21,736 nucleotides of DNA from DATBDE01 sp036270095 (GCA_036270095.1 DATBDE010000013.1:1-21736), one strand, 5' to 3'. Positions 1 to 7,630 are shown, counted from the stretch's first letter. Numbers and translations: made by a program. Notes: generated by a model not told the origin, from the sequence alone.

Positions 1-395
1 GTGCCCGCCGGGCCGATGCCGAAGGTGATCGTGTTGTGGCGGATCGAGTCGACGTAGCGCTTCTGGTTGAGCGTCTTGGGCGCGACGCGCTGGTTGCGGT
101 GGCGCCAGACGACGTCCTCGAGGATGCGCGCGGGCTCCTCGTGCTGGTCGAGCGCGCTGGTCACCGCGGCGATCGTGCCCGGCACGATCTGGTGGCCTTG
201 GGCCACGAGGTCGGCCAGCTCGCGCACGACCTCCTCGCCCGCCCGGACCGCCTCTTCGGGCCCGTCGAGCGTGAGCACGTTGCCGCGCAGGAAGACGCTG
301 CAGTCGAGGTGGCCCTCCAGCGCGCGCAGGACCGCGTCCTCGGAGCCGGCCAGCTCGAGCGCGGCTTCGTTGGCGAGCTCGAGCTGCTTACGCAC
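1..395 (-). CDS. phoH: PhoH family ATPase, N-terminal part (cut by window edge)
   Basis: The minus strand reads from a GTG at 395 with no stop to base 1, giving about 131 residues. The N-terminal part (RKQLELANEAALELAG, then a small domain containing FLRGNVLTLDGP) matches the N-terminal region of PhoH/YbeZ proteins. It continues into KTLNQKRYVDSIR and TFGIGPAGT, the beginning of the Walker A loop that the window edge cuts. PhoH-like proteins are cytoplasmic P-loop NTPases linked to RNA metabolism and usually sit beside ybeY. The GTG lies inside the last codons of the yqeY gene (its stop is at 388-390), so the two overlap by 8 bases. A GGGAG sequence lies about 7 bases before it. Upstream in-frame codons are also open, so the exact start is not proven. 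The family call is firm because of the order yqeY-phoH and the nucleotide-loop sequence. Confidence 0.85.
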   Translation of the reverse strand, partial: MRKQLELANEAALELAGSEDAVLRALEGHLDCSVFLRGNVLTLDGPEEAVRAGEEVVRELADLVAQGHQIVPGTIAAVTSALDQHEEPARILEDVVWRHRNQRVAPKTLNQKRYVDSIRHNTITFGIGPAG

Positions 396-819
396 CGAGC
401 TTCTCCCGCACCAGGGCCGAGACCCGCTTGCCGTCGGCGCGGCCGCCGACCGCGGGCATCACCGCGCCCATGACCTTGCCCATGTCCTTGGGCGACGCGG
501 CGCCGGTCTGCTCGACCTTCTCGGCCACGAGGGCTGCCAGCTCGTCGTCGGAGAGCTCCGCGGGCAGGTAGCCGCCGATGAGCTCGGCCTCGGACTCCTC
601 CTGGTCGGCCAGCTCGGCGCGGCCGCCGGCGCGGAACTGCTCGGCGGCGTCCAGGCGGCGCTTGCGCTCGCGCCGCAGGACCGCGACCTCGTCGTCCCCG
701 CCCTCCTTGGCCGCCTTCTGCAGCTCGGAGAGCACCAGGCGCAGCGCCCCAACGCGCTCGCGCTCGCCGGCCTTCATGGCCGTCGTCAAGTCGGTTCTCA
801 CCTGTTCCGCAACCGTCAC
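388..819 (-). CDS. yqeY: GatB/YqeY domain-containing protein
   Basis: This 143-residue protein begins TVAEQVRTDLTTAMKAGE and ends with VSALVREKLGA, the usual full length (about 145-150) for stand-alone YqeY proteins. Typical YqeY blocks are visible: the LRLVLSELQKAAKE helix near residues 25-40, GGYLPAELSDDEL in the middle and ASPKDMGKVMGAVMP near 110. The domain resembles the tRNA-binding tail of the amidotransferase GatB, but stand-alone members have no settled function. The start is a GTG at 819 that overlaps the stop of the NADH dehydrogenase gene in a GTGA tetranucleotide, so translation is probably coupled. Downstream it overlaps the phoH start. Both overlaps place it in one transcript. 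Confidence 0.9.
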   Translation of the reverse strand: MTVAEQVRTDLTTAMKAGERERVGALRLVLSELQKAAKEGGDDEVAVLRRERKRRLDAAEQFRAGGRAELADQEESEAELIGGYLPAELSDDELAALVAEKVEQTGAASPKDMGKVMGAVMPAVGGRADGKRVSALVREKLGA

Positions 820-2177
820 TTCGTCCTACCGATGGTAGACGCCGGTTCGGCCTGTGCCTCGCCGCTGGTGCCGCCGGCGCTCTCGGCTTCGAACTCGTCC
901 CCCTCGAGCCCCGGCGGATGCCCGAGCTGGGCCAGGTCGGAGGCGTCGCGCGGGAACAGCAGGTCGACGGACCAGTCGGTCACCAGGCGGAGCTGGCGCC
1001 GGAACCCCGGCATCGCCATCAAGTGGTAGGTGCGGGCCAGGAACCAGGCCGGGAAGCCGCGCCAGCGGATGCCCAGCGTGCTGGCCACGGCCCGGAACCG
1101 GCCGAGGTCGACGAACACGCCCAGGGTCTTGTAGGTGAAGGGCCGGGTGTGGCCGTTACCGATGGTGGCGGCGACGTTCTGCGCCACGCGCTTGCCCTGG
1201 CGCAATGCGTGCTGCGCGGTCGGCGGCGAGGGCGCCTTGCGCTTCTGGGCCGGGTCGGGCACGGCGGCCGCATCACCGATCGCCCACGCGCCGTCGACGC
1301 CGTCGACCTTCATCGTCGCGTCGACCACGATGCGCCCGCGCTCCAGCGGCAGCCCGAGCCGACCCACGGCCGGATGGGGCCGAACGCCCGCCGTCCACAC
1401 CAGCGTGCGCGTGGGCAGCGTCTCGCCGCTGGAGAGGCGCACGGTCTCGGCGGTGATCTCCTCCACCTGGGTGTCGAGGCGGAACTCGATGCCGCGGCCC
1501 TGCAGCTCGCGCATGGTGAAGGCGGCCAGGTCGGGGGGGATCTCGCGCATGATGCGGTCGGAGGCCTCGACCAGCATCCAGCGCATGCCCTGCACGCGCG
1601 AGCGCGGGTAGAGGTCGATGACGTCGGCGGCGAAGTCCTGCAGCTCGGCCAGGCCCTCGACGCCGGCATAGCCGCCACCCACGAACACGTAGGTGAGGAA
1701 CTTCTCGCGCTCGCGCAGGTCGTCGACCGACTCGGCCATCTCCAGCGTGCGCAGCAGGTGATTGCGCAGCGCGATCGCATCGGCCAGGGTCTTGAAGCCC
1801 ATCGCGTGCTCGGCCAGGCCGGCGATCGGCAGCGTCCGCGAGACCGAGCCCAGCGCCACGATCAGGTGGTCGTAGTGGAGGCGCTCCTCGTGGCCCTCGA
1901 TGGTCCGGATGTGGAGGGACTTCTGCGCCGAGTCGGCGGAGAGCACCTCCCCCAGGCGCAGGTCGGTGCGGTGCAGCTCCTCGCGCAGCGGGACGACGAC
2001 GTGGCGCGGCTCCAGCGTGCCCGCCGCCGCGCCCGGCAGCAGCGGCGTGTAGAGCATGAAGTTGACGTCGTTGACGAGCGTGATGTGGGCCGCCTGCGGC
2101 GGCAGGACCTTCTCCAGCTCGCGCGCGGCGTAGAACCCGCCGAAGCCCCCGCCGGCGATGACGATCCTCCAGGCCAT
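816..2177 (-). CDS. ndh: Type II NADH:quinone oxidoreductase-like flavoprotein (NDH-2)
   Basis: The 453-residue protein starts with an FAD-binding Rossmann motif (IVIAGGGFGGFYAA, residues 5-18). A second nucleotide-binding motif VFVGGGYAG follows at 164-172 for NAD(P)H, and the FAD-contacting WAIGDAA lies at 298-304. The loop FMLYTPLLPGAAAGTLEPRHV near 40-60 and the C-terminal stretch LARTYHLMAMPGFRRQLRLVTDW, likely membrane-associating, are typical of NDH-2. These enzymes pass electrons from NADH to quinone at the inner face of the membrane without pumping protons. The last 30 residues are low-complexity (ESAGGTSGEAQAEPAST) and probably unstructured. It lies 10 bases after the flavoenzyme gene at 2188-3648 and overlaps yqeY by 4 bases, so it is probably part of the same transcript. 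A ferredoxin- or sulfide:quinone-reductase role is less likely, because no catalytic cysteine pair is visible. Confidence 0.9.
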   Translation of the reverse strand: MAWRIVIAGGGFGGFYAARELEKVLPPQAAHITLVNDVNFMLYTPLLPGAAAGTLEPRHVVVPLREELHRTDLRLGEVLSADSAQKSLHIRTIEGHEERLHYDHLIVALGSVSRTLPIAGLAEHAMGFKTLADAIALRNHLLRTLEMAESVDDLREREKFLTYVFVGGGYAGVEGLAELQDFAADVIDLYPRSRVQGMRWMLVEASDRIMREIPPDLAAFTMRELQGRGIEFRLDTQVEEITAETVRLSSGETLPTRTLVWTAGVRPHPAVGRLGLPLERGRIVVDATMKVDGVDGAWAIGDAAAVPDPAQKRKAPSPPTAQHALRQGKRVAQNVAATIGNGHTRPFTYKTLGVFVDLGRFRAVASTLGIRWRGFPAWFLARTYHLMAMPGFRRQLRLVTDWSVDLLFPRDASDLAQLGHPPGLEGDEFEAESAGGTSGEAQAEPASTIGRTK

Positions 2178-2187
2178 GGCGGCCAGG

Positions 2188-3648
2188 CTACCCGCGGCCC
2201 TGGTCTTCGAGTACGGCGGCTGCGGCCAGGTAGCCGGGGGCGCCCGTCACCGCCCCGCCGGGGTGCGCGCCCGAGCCGGCGAGGTACAGCCCCTCGAGGC
2301 CGCCGAAGCGGCGCGGGCCGGGCCGGTCCTCGAGCAGCTGGCCGGGCAGCATCTCGCCGTGGAAGATGTGGCCGCCGGTCAGGCCGAAGCGGGCGTCGAG
2401 CTGGCGCGGGCCCAGCGCGAGGCGGTCCACGATGCGGTCGGGGAACTCCGGGCAGGCCTCGGCGAAGCGGGCAATGGCCAGGTCGGCGGCAGCGTCGGGG
2501 TCGGTGTCGGGCGGGAAGGCCTGGCAGAACAAGGAGACCACGTGGCGCCCGGCCGGCGCCAGCGTGGGGTCGGCGGCGGTCTGGCACGCGGCCTCGATGA
2601 ACGGCCGCTGGGCCGGCTGGCCGGCGCGCGCCTGCGCGACGGCGGCCGAGAGGTCGTCGAGCGTGAAGCCGATGTCGATGGCGCCGTGCCACGGCTCCTC
2701 GCTGCCGGGCCAGCTCGGGAACTCGGGCAGCCCGTCGAGCAGGAGCATGACCTTGAGCACCGGCCCGGCTTGGCGCCAGCCCGCCGGCGCGTCGACGCCG
2801 GCGAGCGCCGCGGTGCGCGAGGGGTCGGCGTTGGAGAGCACCGCGCGGCCGCGCACCTCGCCGTCGGCGGTGACGACGCCGGCGGCGCGCCCGTCCGCGA
2901 CCAGAACCTGCTCGACCTCGGCGCCGGTACGCACCGTCGCCCCCGCCGCCTCGGCGGCCGACCGCAGGGCGCCCGTCACCGCGCCCATGCCGCCGCGGGC
3001 GTAGCCCCACGCGCCGGGCGGCCCGGCCGCGGTGCCGAGCTCGTGGTAGAAGCCGACGAACGCGGTGCCCGGGTCCTCGGGCCCGGCCAGCGTGCCGATC
3101 AGGCACTGGATCGCGAACGGCACCCGCACCGCCTCCGAGGGGATACCGGCCAGGTCGTCGGCGATGGCGCCGTCGAGGATCTCCGGGCCGATCGCCTCCA
3201 GCCAGCGGGCGCGGTCGGCGGGCTCGAGCACGAGCGGGCGGGCGCGGTCAGCGGCGGCGTCCCAGCGCTGCGCCCACGCGGCGTAGGCGTCGGCGTCGGC
3301 CGGCGACCAGTCCTCGGCCAGCTGCGCGTGGGTGCGCTCGCGGCTCGACCAGGTCACCACCCGGCGCCCGTCGGGGAACGGCGCGAACAGGTAGGGCTCG
3401 TGCACGCTGACCTCGAGCCCGTGGGCCGGCAGGTCGAGGTCGCGCATGATCTCCGGGCGCAGCAGCGAAAGCGTGTAGGCGCCGGGCGACGCGCGCACGC
3501 CGGGCCAGAGCTCCTCGGTCACGCAGGCGCCGCCGACGAGGTCGCGCCGCTCCAGTACCTCCACGTCGAGGCCCGCGCGGGCCAGATAGGCGGCGGCGAC
3601 CAGGCCGTTGTGGCCGGCGCCGATGACGATCGCGTCGCGCATGACCAT
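2188..3648 (-). CDS. FAD-dependent oxidoreductase, CrtI/PYROXD2-like
   Basis: From the ATG at 3648 this gives 486 residues; a second ATG at 3642 is equally plausible and places RDAIVIGAGHNGLVAAAYLA directly at the start. The dinucleotide motif GAGHNG followed by LDVEVLERRDLVGGAC is the FAD-binding signature of the phytoene desaturase/amine oxidase superfamily. The C-terminal FGGLEGLYLAGSGAHPGGAVTGAPGYLAA is the matching FAD-closing motif. The blend fits the PYROXD2/CrtI-like group, often annotated simply as NAD(P)/FAD-dependent oxidoreductase. No phytoene synthase or other carotenoid gene lies in the window, so carotenoid desaturation should not be assumed and the substrate is unknown. The gene ends 10 bases before ndh, and its 5' end faces the plus-strand GNAT gene across only 6 bases. 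Longer in-frame starts up to 3792 would run through the GNAT coding region and are unlikely. Confidence 0.82.
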   Translation of the reverse strand: MVMRDAIVIGAGHNGLVAAAYLARAGLDVEVLERRDLVGGACVTEELWPGVRASPGAYTLSLLRPEIMRDLDLPAHGLEVSVHEPYLFAPFPDGRRVVTWSSRERTHAQLAEDWSPADADAYAAWAQRWDAAADRARPLVLEPADRARWLEAIGPEILDGAIADDLAGIPSEAVRVPFAIQCLIGTLAGPEDPGTAFVGFYHELGTAAGPPGAWGYARGGMGAVTGALRSAAEAAGATVRTGAEVEQVLVADGRAAGVVTADGEVRGRAVLSNADPSRTAALAGVDAPAGWRQAGPVLKVMLLLDGLPEFPSWPGSEEPWHGAIDIGFTLDDLSAAVAQARAGQPAQRPFIEAACQTAADPTLAPAGRHVVSLFCQAFPPDTDPDAAADLAIARFAEACPEFPDRIVDRLALGPRQLDARFGLTGGHIFHGEMLPGQLLEDRPGPRRFGGLEGLYLAGSGAHPGGAVTGAPGYLAAAAVLEDQGRG

Positions 3649-3654
3649 CAGGCT

Positions 3655-4236
3655 ATGGGCATGGACGACTTCGCGCGTGCTGCCGCCTTCAGCGTCTGGC
3701 TGGAGGACGCCCTGGAGGGCACGCTGGCCACCTGGACGGGCGGCACGGTGGTGCTCGACCCCGCCGCCCCCGACGTCTGGGACAGCAACCACCTGCGCCT
3801 CGAGCGGCGCTGGGCCGAGGCCCCGAGCGCTTCCCCGCCGCCGTCGAGGACGCCGCCCGCGCCTGCGGGCTTCGCACGCCGGTGGTGGCGATCGCCGACC
3901 CCGCGCAGGTCACGCAGCAGCTCGTGGCCGATGCCGCAGTGGGCGCGGTGCTCGACGACCGCTGGTTCGCGGTGCGCGACGGCGACGCGCTCGTGGCCAT
4001 GTGCCGGCTGATGAGCCGCGGTGCCGTGGGCCAGGTCGAGGACGTCTCCACCCTTCCGGCGTTCCGCAACCGGGGCTACGCGCGGGCGGTGGTGGGCGCG
4101 GCGGTGACCGCCTCCCGGGACGCCGGGCACGCGCTGACCTTCATCATCGCCCCACGAGGACGAGTGGCCCCGACGGCTCTACGCGAAGCTCGGCTTCGCG
4201 CTGGTGGGGACGACGAGCCGCTTCAGGAAGACCTGA
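3655..4236 (+). pseudogene. GNAT family N-acetyltransferase with two compensating 1-base frameshifts
   Basis: Three segments on plus add up to one GNAT protein. Frame A from ATG 3655 or 3661 gives MDDFARAAAFSVWLEDALEG to RLERRWAEA. A second frame continues from about 3825 with ERFPAAVEDAARACGLRTP through the acetyl-CoA site VEDVSTLPAFRNRGYARAVV to LTFIIA near 4149. The original frame then resumes with HEDEWPRRLYAKLGF and stops at 4234-4236. The joins fall at CCCC runs, 3821-3824 (one base too few) and 4150-4153 (one base too many). The total of 582 bases is still a multiple of three, equivalent to about 193 residues, a normal GNAT length. As written, no single frame makes the whole enzyme: frame A ends at 4011. 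It could be decayed, mis-sequenced or recoded. The substrate is unknown. Its end overlaps the convergent prmA gene by 14 bases. Confidence 0.75.
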
Positions 4237-5029
4237 GCCGCAACGCCGCCCAGTCGCCCTCGGCGCGGCGGGCGTCCTCGCGCAGCCCGTGGGCGGCGAA
4301 GGCGGCCCCGATCTCGTCGCCCTCGGTGGCCAGCAGCCCGGAGGCGATGAGCACGTCGGGCGGCGGGGCGGGCAGGCGCTGCGCGACGACGAGCAGCAGC
4401 GGGCGCAGCAGGTTGGCGGTGATCGTCGGCGCGGTCGGCAGCGGGTCGGTGCGCAGGTCGGCGCGCCACGCCTCGACGCCGACGCCGTTGGCGGCCGCGT
4501 TGGCCTTCGTGGCCTGCACGGCCAACGGGTCGTTGTCGACCCCCTCGACCGGCTTGAACCCGAGCTTGCGCGCCGCGATGGCCAGCACGCCCGTGCCGCA
4601 GCCCCAGTCGGCCAGGCGCGTGGGCGCGACGCCGACCAGCAGCTCCAGCGCCAGCTTCGTGCTCGCGTGGGTGCCGGTGCCGAACGCGCGCCCGGGGTCG
4701 ATGACCACGTCGACCAGCGCGTCGGACGCCGGCGGCGCCCACGGCGGGCGCACGTGCACGCGGCCGCCGATCGTCACGGGCTGATGGAAGGCCCGCCAGC
4801 GGTCGGCCCAGTCGTCGGCGACCTCGCTCGTGCTCACGTCGACGAGCGCGCCGCCCGCGGCCGCCTGCAGGTCGGGCAGCGCGGGCAGCTCGCCGGGCGC
4901 GCCGTAGACGGCGTACTCGACCTCGTCGCCCTTGTCGACCTCCTCGACCCCGGCCGGGAACAGGTCGAGGAGCTCGGCCAGCACCAGCTCCGCATCCGTG
5001 CGCCGGACCCGGAGCGCGAGCCGGATCAG
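4223..5029 (-). CDS. prmA: Ribosomal protein L11 methyltransferase-like enzyme (PrmA family)
   Basis: The protein carries the PrmA signature GRAFGTGTHAST (about residues 113-124 from the chosen start). The SAM-binding motif I DWGCGTGVLAIAA follows at 141-153, then VDNDPLAVQATKANAAANG and the motif IV region ITANLL where the family usually has ANIL. PrmA trimethylates ribosomal protein L11; actinobacterial relatives are often somewhat short, as this one is (about 268 residues). The conserved-looking protein begins LIRLALRVRRTDAELVLAELL, but no ATG, GTG or TTG stands at that point. The candidate start is CTG at 5029, overlapping the upstream stop in CTGA; an earlier in-frame ATG at 5095 would lie deep inside the DUF1707 gene. 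The product is well supported, the start is not. It follows dnaJ and a DUF1707 gene on the same strand. Confidence 0.87.
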   Translation of the reverse strand: MIRLALRVRRTDAELVLAELLDLFPAGVEEVDKGDEVEYAVYGAPGELPALPDLQAAAGGALVDVSTSEVADDWADRWRAFHQPVTIGGRVHVRPPWAPPASDALVDVVIDPGRAFGTGTHASTKLALELLVGVAPTRLADWGCGTGVLAIAARKLGFKPVEGVDNDPLAVQATKANAAANGVGVEAWRADLRTDPLPTAPTITANLLRPLLLVVAQRLPAPPPDVLIASGLLATEGDEIGAAFAAHGLREDARRAEGDWAALRLRSS

Positions 5030-5445
5030 ATCCAGTGCGCGCCGCGCGTGCGGCCGCCCCGCGCGACCTTGAACACGATGAAGCCCAGGATCCACACCGC
5101 CCAGATGTGGCCCACGCCGGCGGCCAGGACGACGCCGGTGACGAGCAGGGCGACGCCCACGAGCAGGCTGAAGTTGCGCATCCCCTCGCCGCTCGGGGGC
5201 GCCGGTACGACGCGCTTGCGCGGCAGGTCGGCGAGAAGCGCGTCCAGGTCGGCCCCGGTGCGCGCCGACAGCGCCTTCTCGACCCGCTCGTCGAGCTCGT
5301 CCGGGGTCAGCCGCCCCTCCGCCGCCGCATCGCGCAGCAGCGTCGCGACCTCATCGCGCTCGGCATCGGAGACCCGTAGCGACCGGTCCTGCTGGTGGGC
5401 GATCGGATGGTGCTGCTCCTGGTGGTAGTGCCGATACCCGCACAT
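5026..5445 (-). CDS. DUF1707 (SHOCT-like) domain protein with two membrane helices
   Basis: This 139-residue protein has three parts. The first 22 residues (MCGYRHYHQEQHHPIAHQQD) are rich in His and Gln with one Cys. Residues about 23-75 (LRVSDAERDEVATLLRDAAA, EGRLTPDELDERVEKAL, ADLDALLADLP) are a clear DUF1707 domain, common in Actinobacteria and of unknown function. Residues about 90-128 (NFSLLVGVALLVTGVVLAAG, then HIWAVWILGFIVFKV) form two hydrophobic segments, so the domain probably faces the cytoplasm from the membrane. The ATG at 5445 is supported by a perfect AGGAGG 8 bases upstream. The 42-base gap to dnaJ contains a -10-like TACAAT, so it may have its own promoter. The gene overlaps prmA at CTGA. 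Confidence 0.85.
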   Translation of the reverse strand: MCGYRHYHQEQHHPIAHQQDRSLRVSDAERDEVATLLRDAAAEGRLTPDELDERVEKALSARTGADLDALLADLPRKRVVPAPPSGEGMRNFSLLVGVALLVTGVVLAAGVGHIWAVWILGFIVFKVARGGRTRGAHWI

Positions 5446-5453
5446 GGGCCGTG

Positions 5454-5459
5454 CCTCCT
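5454..5459 (-). promoter_or_regulatory. Strong Shine-Dalgarno for the DUF1707 gene
   Basis: On the minus strand AGGAGG lies 8 bases before the ATG at 5445. Most genes in this window start by overlap or with weak sites, so this near-perfect site fixes the start and suggests independent, efficient initiation. Confidence 0.8.
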
Positions 5460-5479
5460 GCGATGGTCTACTTTGGACG

Positions 5480-5485
5480 ATTGTA
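5480..5485 (-). promoter_or_regulatory. Possible -10 element upstream of the DUF1707 gene
   Basis: The minus strand reads TACAAT just after the dnaJ stop, about 35 bases before the ATG at 5445. That would leave a leader of roughly 28 bases containing the AGGAGG site. I find no convincing -35 box at the right distance, so this is only a candidate internal promoter separating the membrane protein from the heat-shock genes. Confidence 0.3.
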
Positions 5486-5487
5486 CA

Positions 5488-6612
5488 TCACACCGACAGC
5501 AACCGCTTGAGCTTGCTCATCACGCCCTCGGGGGCGCGCAGGTTGTCCTCGGAGAGCGTGCCGGCGAGGCGCTCGAGCAGCTCCTTCTGCTCCCCGCTCA
5601 GGCGCCGCGGGATGACGACGTTGACCACGACGCGCAGGTCGCCGCGCGAGCTGCGCCGGAGCGACGGCAGCCCCTGGTGGCGCACGCGCAGCGTCTCCCC
5701 CGGCTGCGTACCGGCGTCGATCGTGACCTCGGTGTCGCCCTCGAGCGTCGGCACCGGCACCTTGGCGCCGAGCGCCGCCAGCGGCGCCGGCACGTCGACG
5801 ACGGTGACCAGGTCCTGCTCGTCGCGCACGAAGCGGTCGTCGGCGCGGACGTGGACGAGGACGTAGAGATCGCCGGGCGGGCCGCCGCGGTCGCCCTCGT
5901 GGCCCTTGCCGGTGACCCGGATGCGCTGGCCGTCGGCGATACCGGCAGGGACGTCGACCGACAGCGTGCGCTGGATGGCGATGCGTCCCTCGCCATGGCA
6001 CACCGAGCACGGCTGCTCGGGGATCTTGCCGTCGCCGCCGCACTGGTCGCAGGCGGCGGTGCGGACGACCTGGCCGAACGGCGTGCGGCTGATCGCCTGC
6101 AGCTGGCCCGACCCGCCGCAGCGCGGGCAGGTGGTGATCGGCGTGCCCGGCTCCGCCTTGTTGCCGTGGCAGTGCTCGCAGCGCGCCACGACCCGGTAGG
6201 GCGCGTCGACCGAGACGCCGTGCAGCACGTCGACGAGGTCGACCTCGACCGAGACGGCGACGTCGCCGCCGGCCATGGGGCCGTTGGCGGCGGCGCCGAA
6301 GCCGCTGCCGAAGAAGGCGTCGAAGATGTCGGCGAATGACCCGATGTCGTCGAAGTTCGGCGACCAGCCGCCCGAGCGCAGCCCCTCGTGCCCATAGCGG
6401 TCGTAGGTGGCCCGGCGCTCGCGGTCCGACAGGACCTCGTAGGCCTCGGCCGCCTCCTTGAAGCGCTCCTCGGCCTGCGGGTCGTGGCGGTTGACGTCGG
6501 GATGCAGCTCGCGGGCCAGCCGGCGGAAGGCCTTCTTGACCTCGGTTTCGCCGGCCGACCGGTCCACGCCGAGCACCTCGTAGTAGTCGCGGGGCATCGT
6601 GCGCTCAGGCAT
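5488..6612 (-). CDS. dnaJ: Chaperone DnaJ (Hsp40)
   Basis: This is a full-length type I DnaJ. The J domain (RDYYEVLGVDRSAGETEVKK) has the DnaK-stimulating HPD at residues 37-39. A short Gly/Phe stretch (FDAFFGSGFGAAANG) follows around 97-111. Four zinc-binding repeats lie at 145-150 (CEHCHG), 162-167 (CPRCGG), 188-193 (CDQCGG) and 202-207 (CSVCHG). The C-terminal substrate-binding domains complete it. The first repeat reads CEHCHGNK, lacking the final Gly of CxxCxGxG. Two ATGs are possible: 6612, which overlaps the hrcA stop by 8 bases, and 6597, which gives the more usual beginning MPRDYYEVLG; neither has a good ribosome site. DnaJ presents unfolded proteins to DnaK in the cytoplasm. No dnaK or grpE is in the window, so this is the hrcA-linked dnaJ copy typical of Actinobacteria. 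Confidence 0.95.
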   Translation of the reverse strand: MPERTMPRDYYEVLGVDRSAGETEVKKAFRRLARELHPDVNRHDPQAEERFKEAAEAYEVLSDRERRATYDRYGHEGLRSGGWSPNFDDIGSFADIFDAFFGSGFGAAANGPMAGGDVAVSVEVDLVDVLHGVSVDAPYRVVARCEHCHGNKAEPGTPITTCPRCGGSGQLQAISRTPFGQVVRTAACDQCGGDGKIPEQPCSVCHGEGRIAIQRTLSVDVPAGIADGQRIRVTGKGHEGDRGGPPGDLYVLVHVRADDRFVRDEQDLVTVVDVPAPLAALGAKVPVPTLEGDTEVTIDAGTQPGETLRVRHQGLPSLRRSSRGDLRVVVNVVIPRRLSGEQKELLERLAGTLSEDNLRAPEGVMSKLKRLLSV

Positions 6613-7630
6613 CCTCGTAGACGTCCTCGACGAAGCGCGAGAGCGTCAGCGCAGCCGAGCGCACGGACGCGATCGCGCGTGGGTAGTTCATCCGCGTCGG
6701 GCCGATCACCGAAACGGCGCCGAGCGAGCGCTGCGGGAGCCCGTAGGACGCAGCCACCAGGGCGAGCGAGCGCAGCGCCGGGGCCTCGTTCTCGCGCCCG
6801 ATGCGGACGAAGACTTCGCGCGAGGAAAGCACCTCGCGCAGCACCCCGAGCAGCGTGACGCGGCGCTCGAGCATCTCGAGCAGGGCGTTGAGCTCGGAGA
6901 GGTCGTCCCAGCGGTGCTCGTCGACGAGCCGCGCGGCGCCGTCCACGTACAGCGTCTGCTCGGCGGTCTCCGCCAGCGCGCCGAAGGCCGGCGCCAGCCC
7001 GTGGAGGAACTCGCGCTCGGTCGCCGGCAGGGTCGGATCGTGCAGGCGGGCGTCGAGCATGCGGGCGCCCAGGCCCATGCCGACCAGGCGCTCGTTCAGG
7101 TAGGACGCGGCCCACTCGGCCAGGCCGGCGTCGACCGGCCGCTCGAAGGTGAAGATGCGCTTGGACACGCCGCCGGTCGAGGTGATGACGACCACCATGA
7201 GGACCTGTGGCTGCAGGACCAGCACCTCGATGTGCCTGATCGTCGCCGTGTGGACGGGCGGGGCGGTCACGATGGCCACGAGGTCGGTGACCTGCGAGAG
7301 CGTCTCCGTGGTCGTGCGCATGGCCGCGTCGACCTCGCGGCGCATGAGCTGCAGCGACAGCGGGCGCTCGTCGTCGGGCTCCTCGCGCAGGAGCTGGTCG
7401 ACGAAGTAGCGGTAGCCGGCGTCGGTGGGCACGCGGCCGGCTGACGTGTGCGGGTGGGAGAGCAGGCCCTGCTCCTCGAGCAGCGCGAGCTCGTTGCGGA
7501 TCGTGCTCGACCCCACCCCGAGCTCGGCCTCGATGGCCAGCGCCTTGGAGCCGACCGGGGCACCGGTGGCCATGTAGCTCTCCACGACCTTGCGGAGGAT
7601 GCGCTGCTGTCGGGTCGAGGGCGTCGTCAT
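6605..7630 (-). CDS. hrcA: Heat-inducible transcription repressor HrcA
   Basis: At 341 residues it has the family's usual length. The N-terminal winged-helix domain is unmistakable: TRQQRILRKVVESYMATGAP, then VGSKALA, LGVGSSTIRNELALLEEQGL and the conserved HPHTSAGRVPTDAGYRYFVD. A GAF-like effector domain follows, ending AISVRSAALTLSRFVEDVYE-like at the C-terminus (ASVRSAALTLSRFVED seen). HrcA dimers bind the CIRCE operator and repress groES/groEL and dnaK-type operons, with GroEL helping to fold HrcA. The gene begins with ATG at 7630, 13 bases after the hadB-like stop, and overlaps dnaJ. No CIRCE repeat (TTAGCACTC and its inverse) is visible in front of it or elsewhere in the window, so its targets must lie outside. 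Confidence 0.95.
   Translation of the reverse strand: MTTPSTRQQRILRKVVESYMATGAPVGSKALAIEAELGVGSSTIRNELALLEEQGLLSHPHTSAGRVPTDAGYRYFVDQLLREEPDDERPLSLQLMRREVDAAMRTTTETLSQVTDLVAIVTAPPVHTATIRHIEVLVLQPQVLMVVVITSTGGVSKRIFTFERPVDAGLAEWAASYLNERLVGMGLGARMLDARLHDPTLPATEREFLHGLAPAFGALAETAEQTLYVDGAARLVDEHRWDDLSELNALLEMLERRVTLLGVLREVLSSREVFVRIGRENEAPALRSLALVAASYGLPQRSLGAVSVIGPTRMNYPRAIASVRSAALTLSRFVEDVYEDA

Noticed and set aside
2188..3648. Carotenoid pathway gene (phytoene desaturase)
   Set aside because: The fold is of the CrtI superfamily but no phytoene synthase, cyclase or geranylgeranyl synthase is present; PYROXD2-like enzymes share the same motifs.
2158..4011. A 617-residue plus-strand frame over the FAD oxidoreductase
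   Set aside because: Only its last part (after 3655) is GNAT-like. The rest is low-complexity sequence opposite a clear FAD enzyme.
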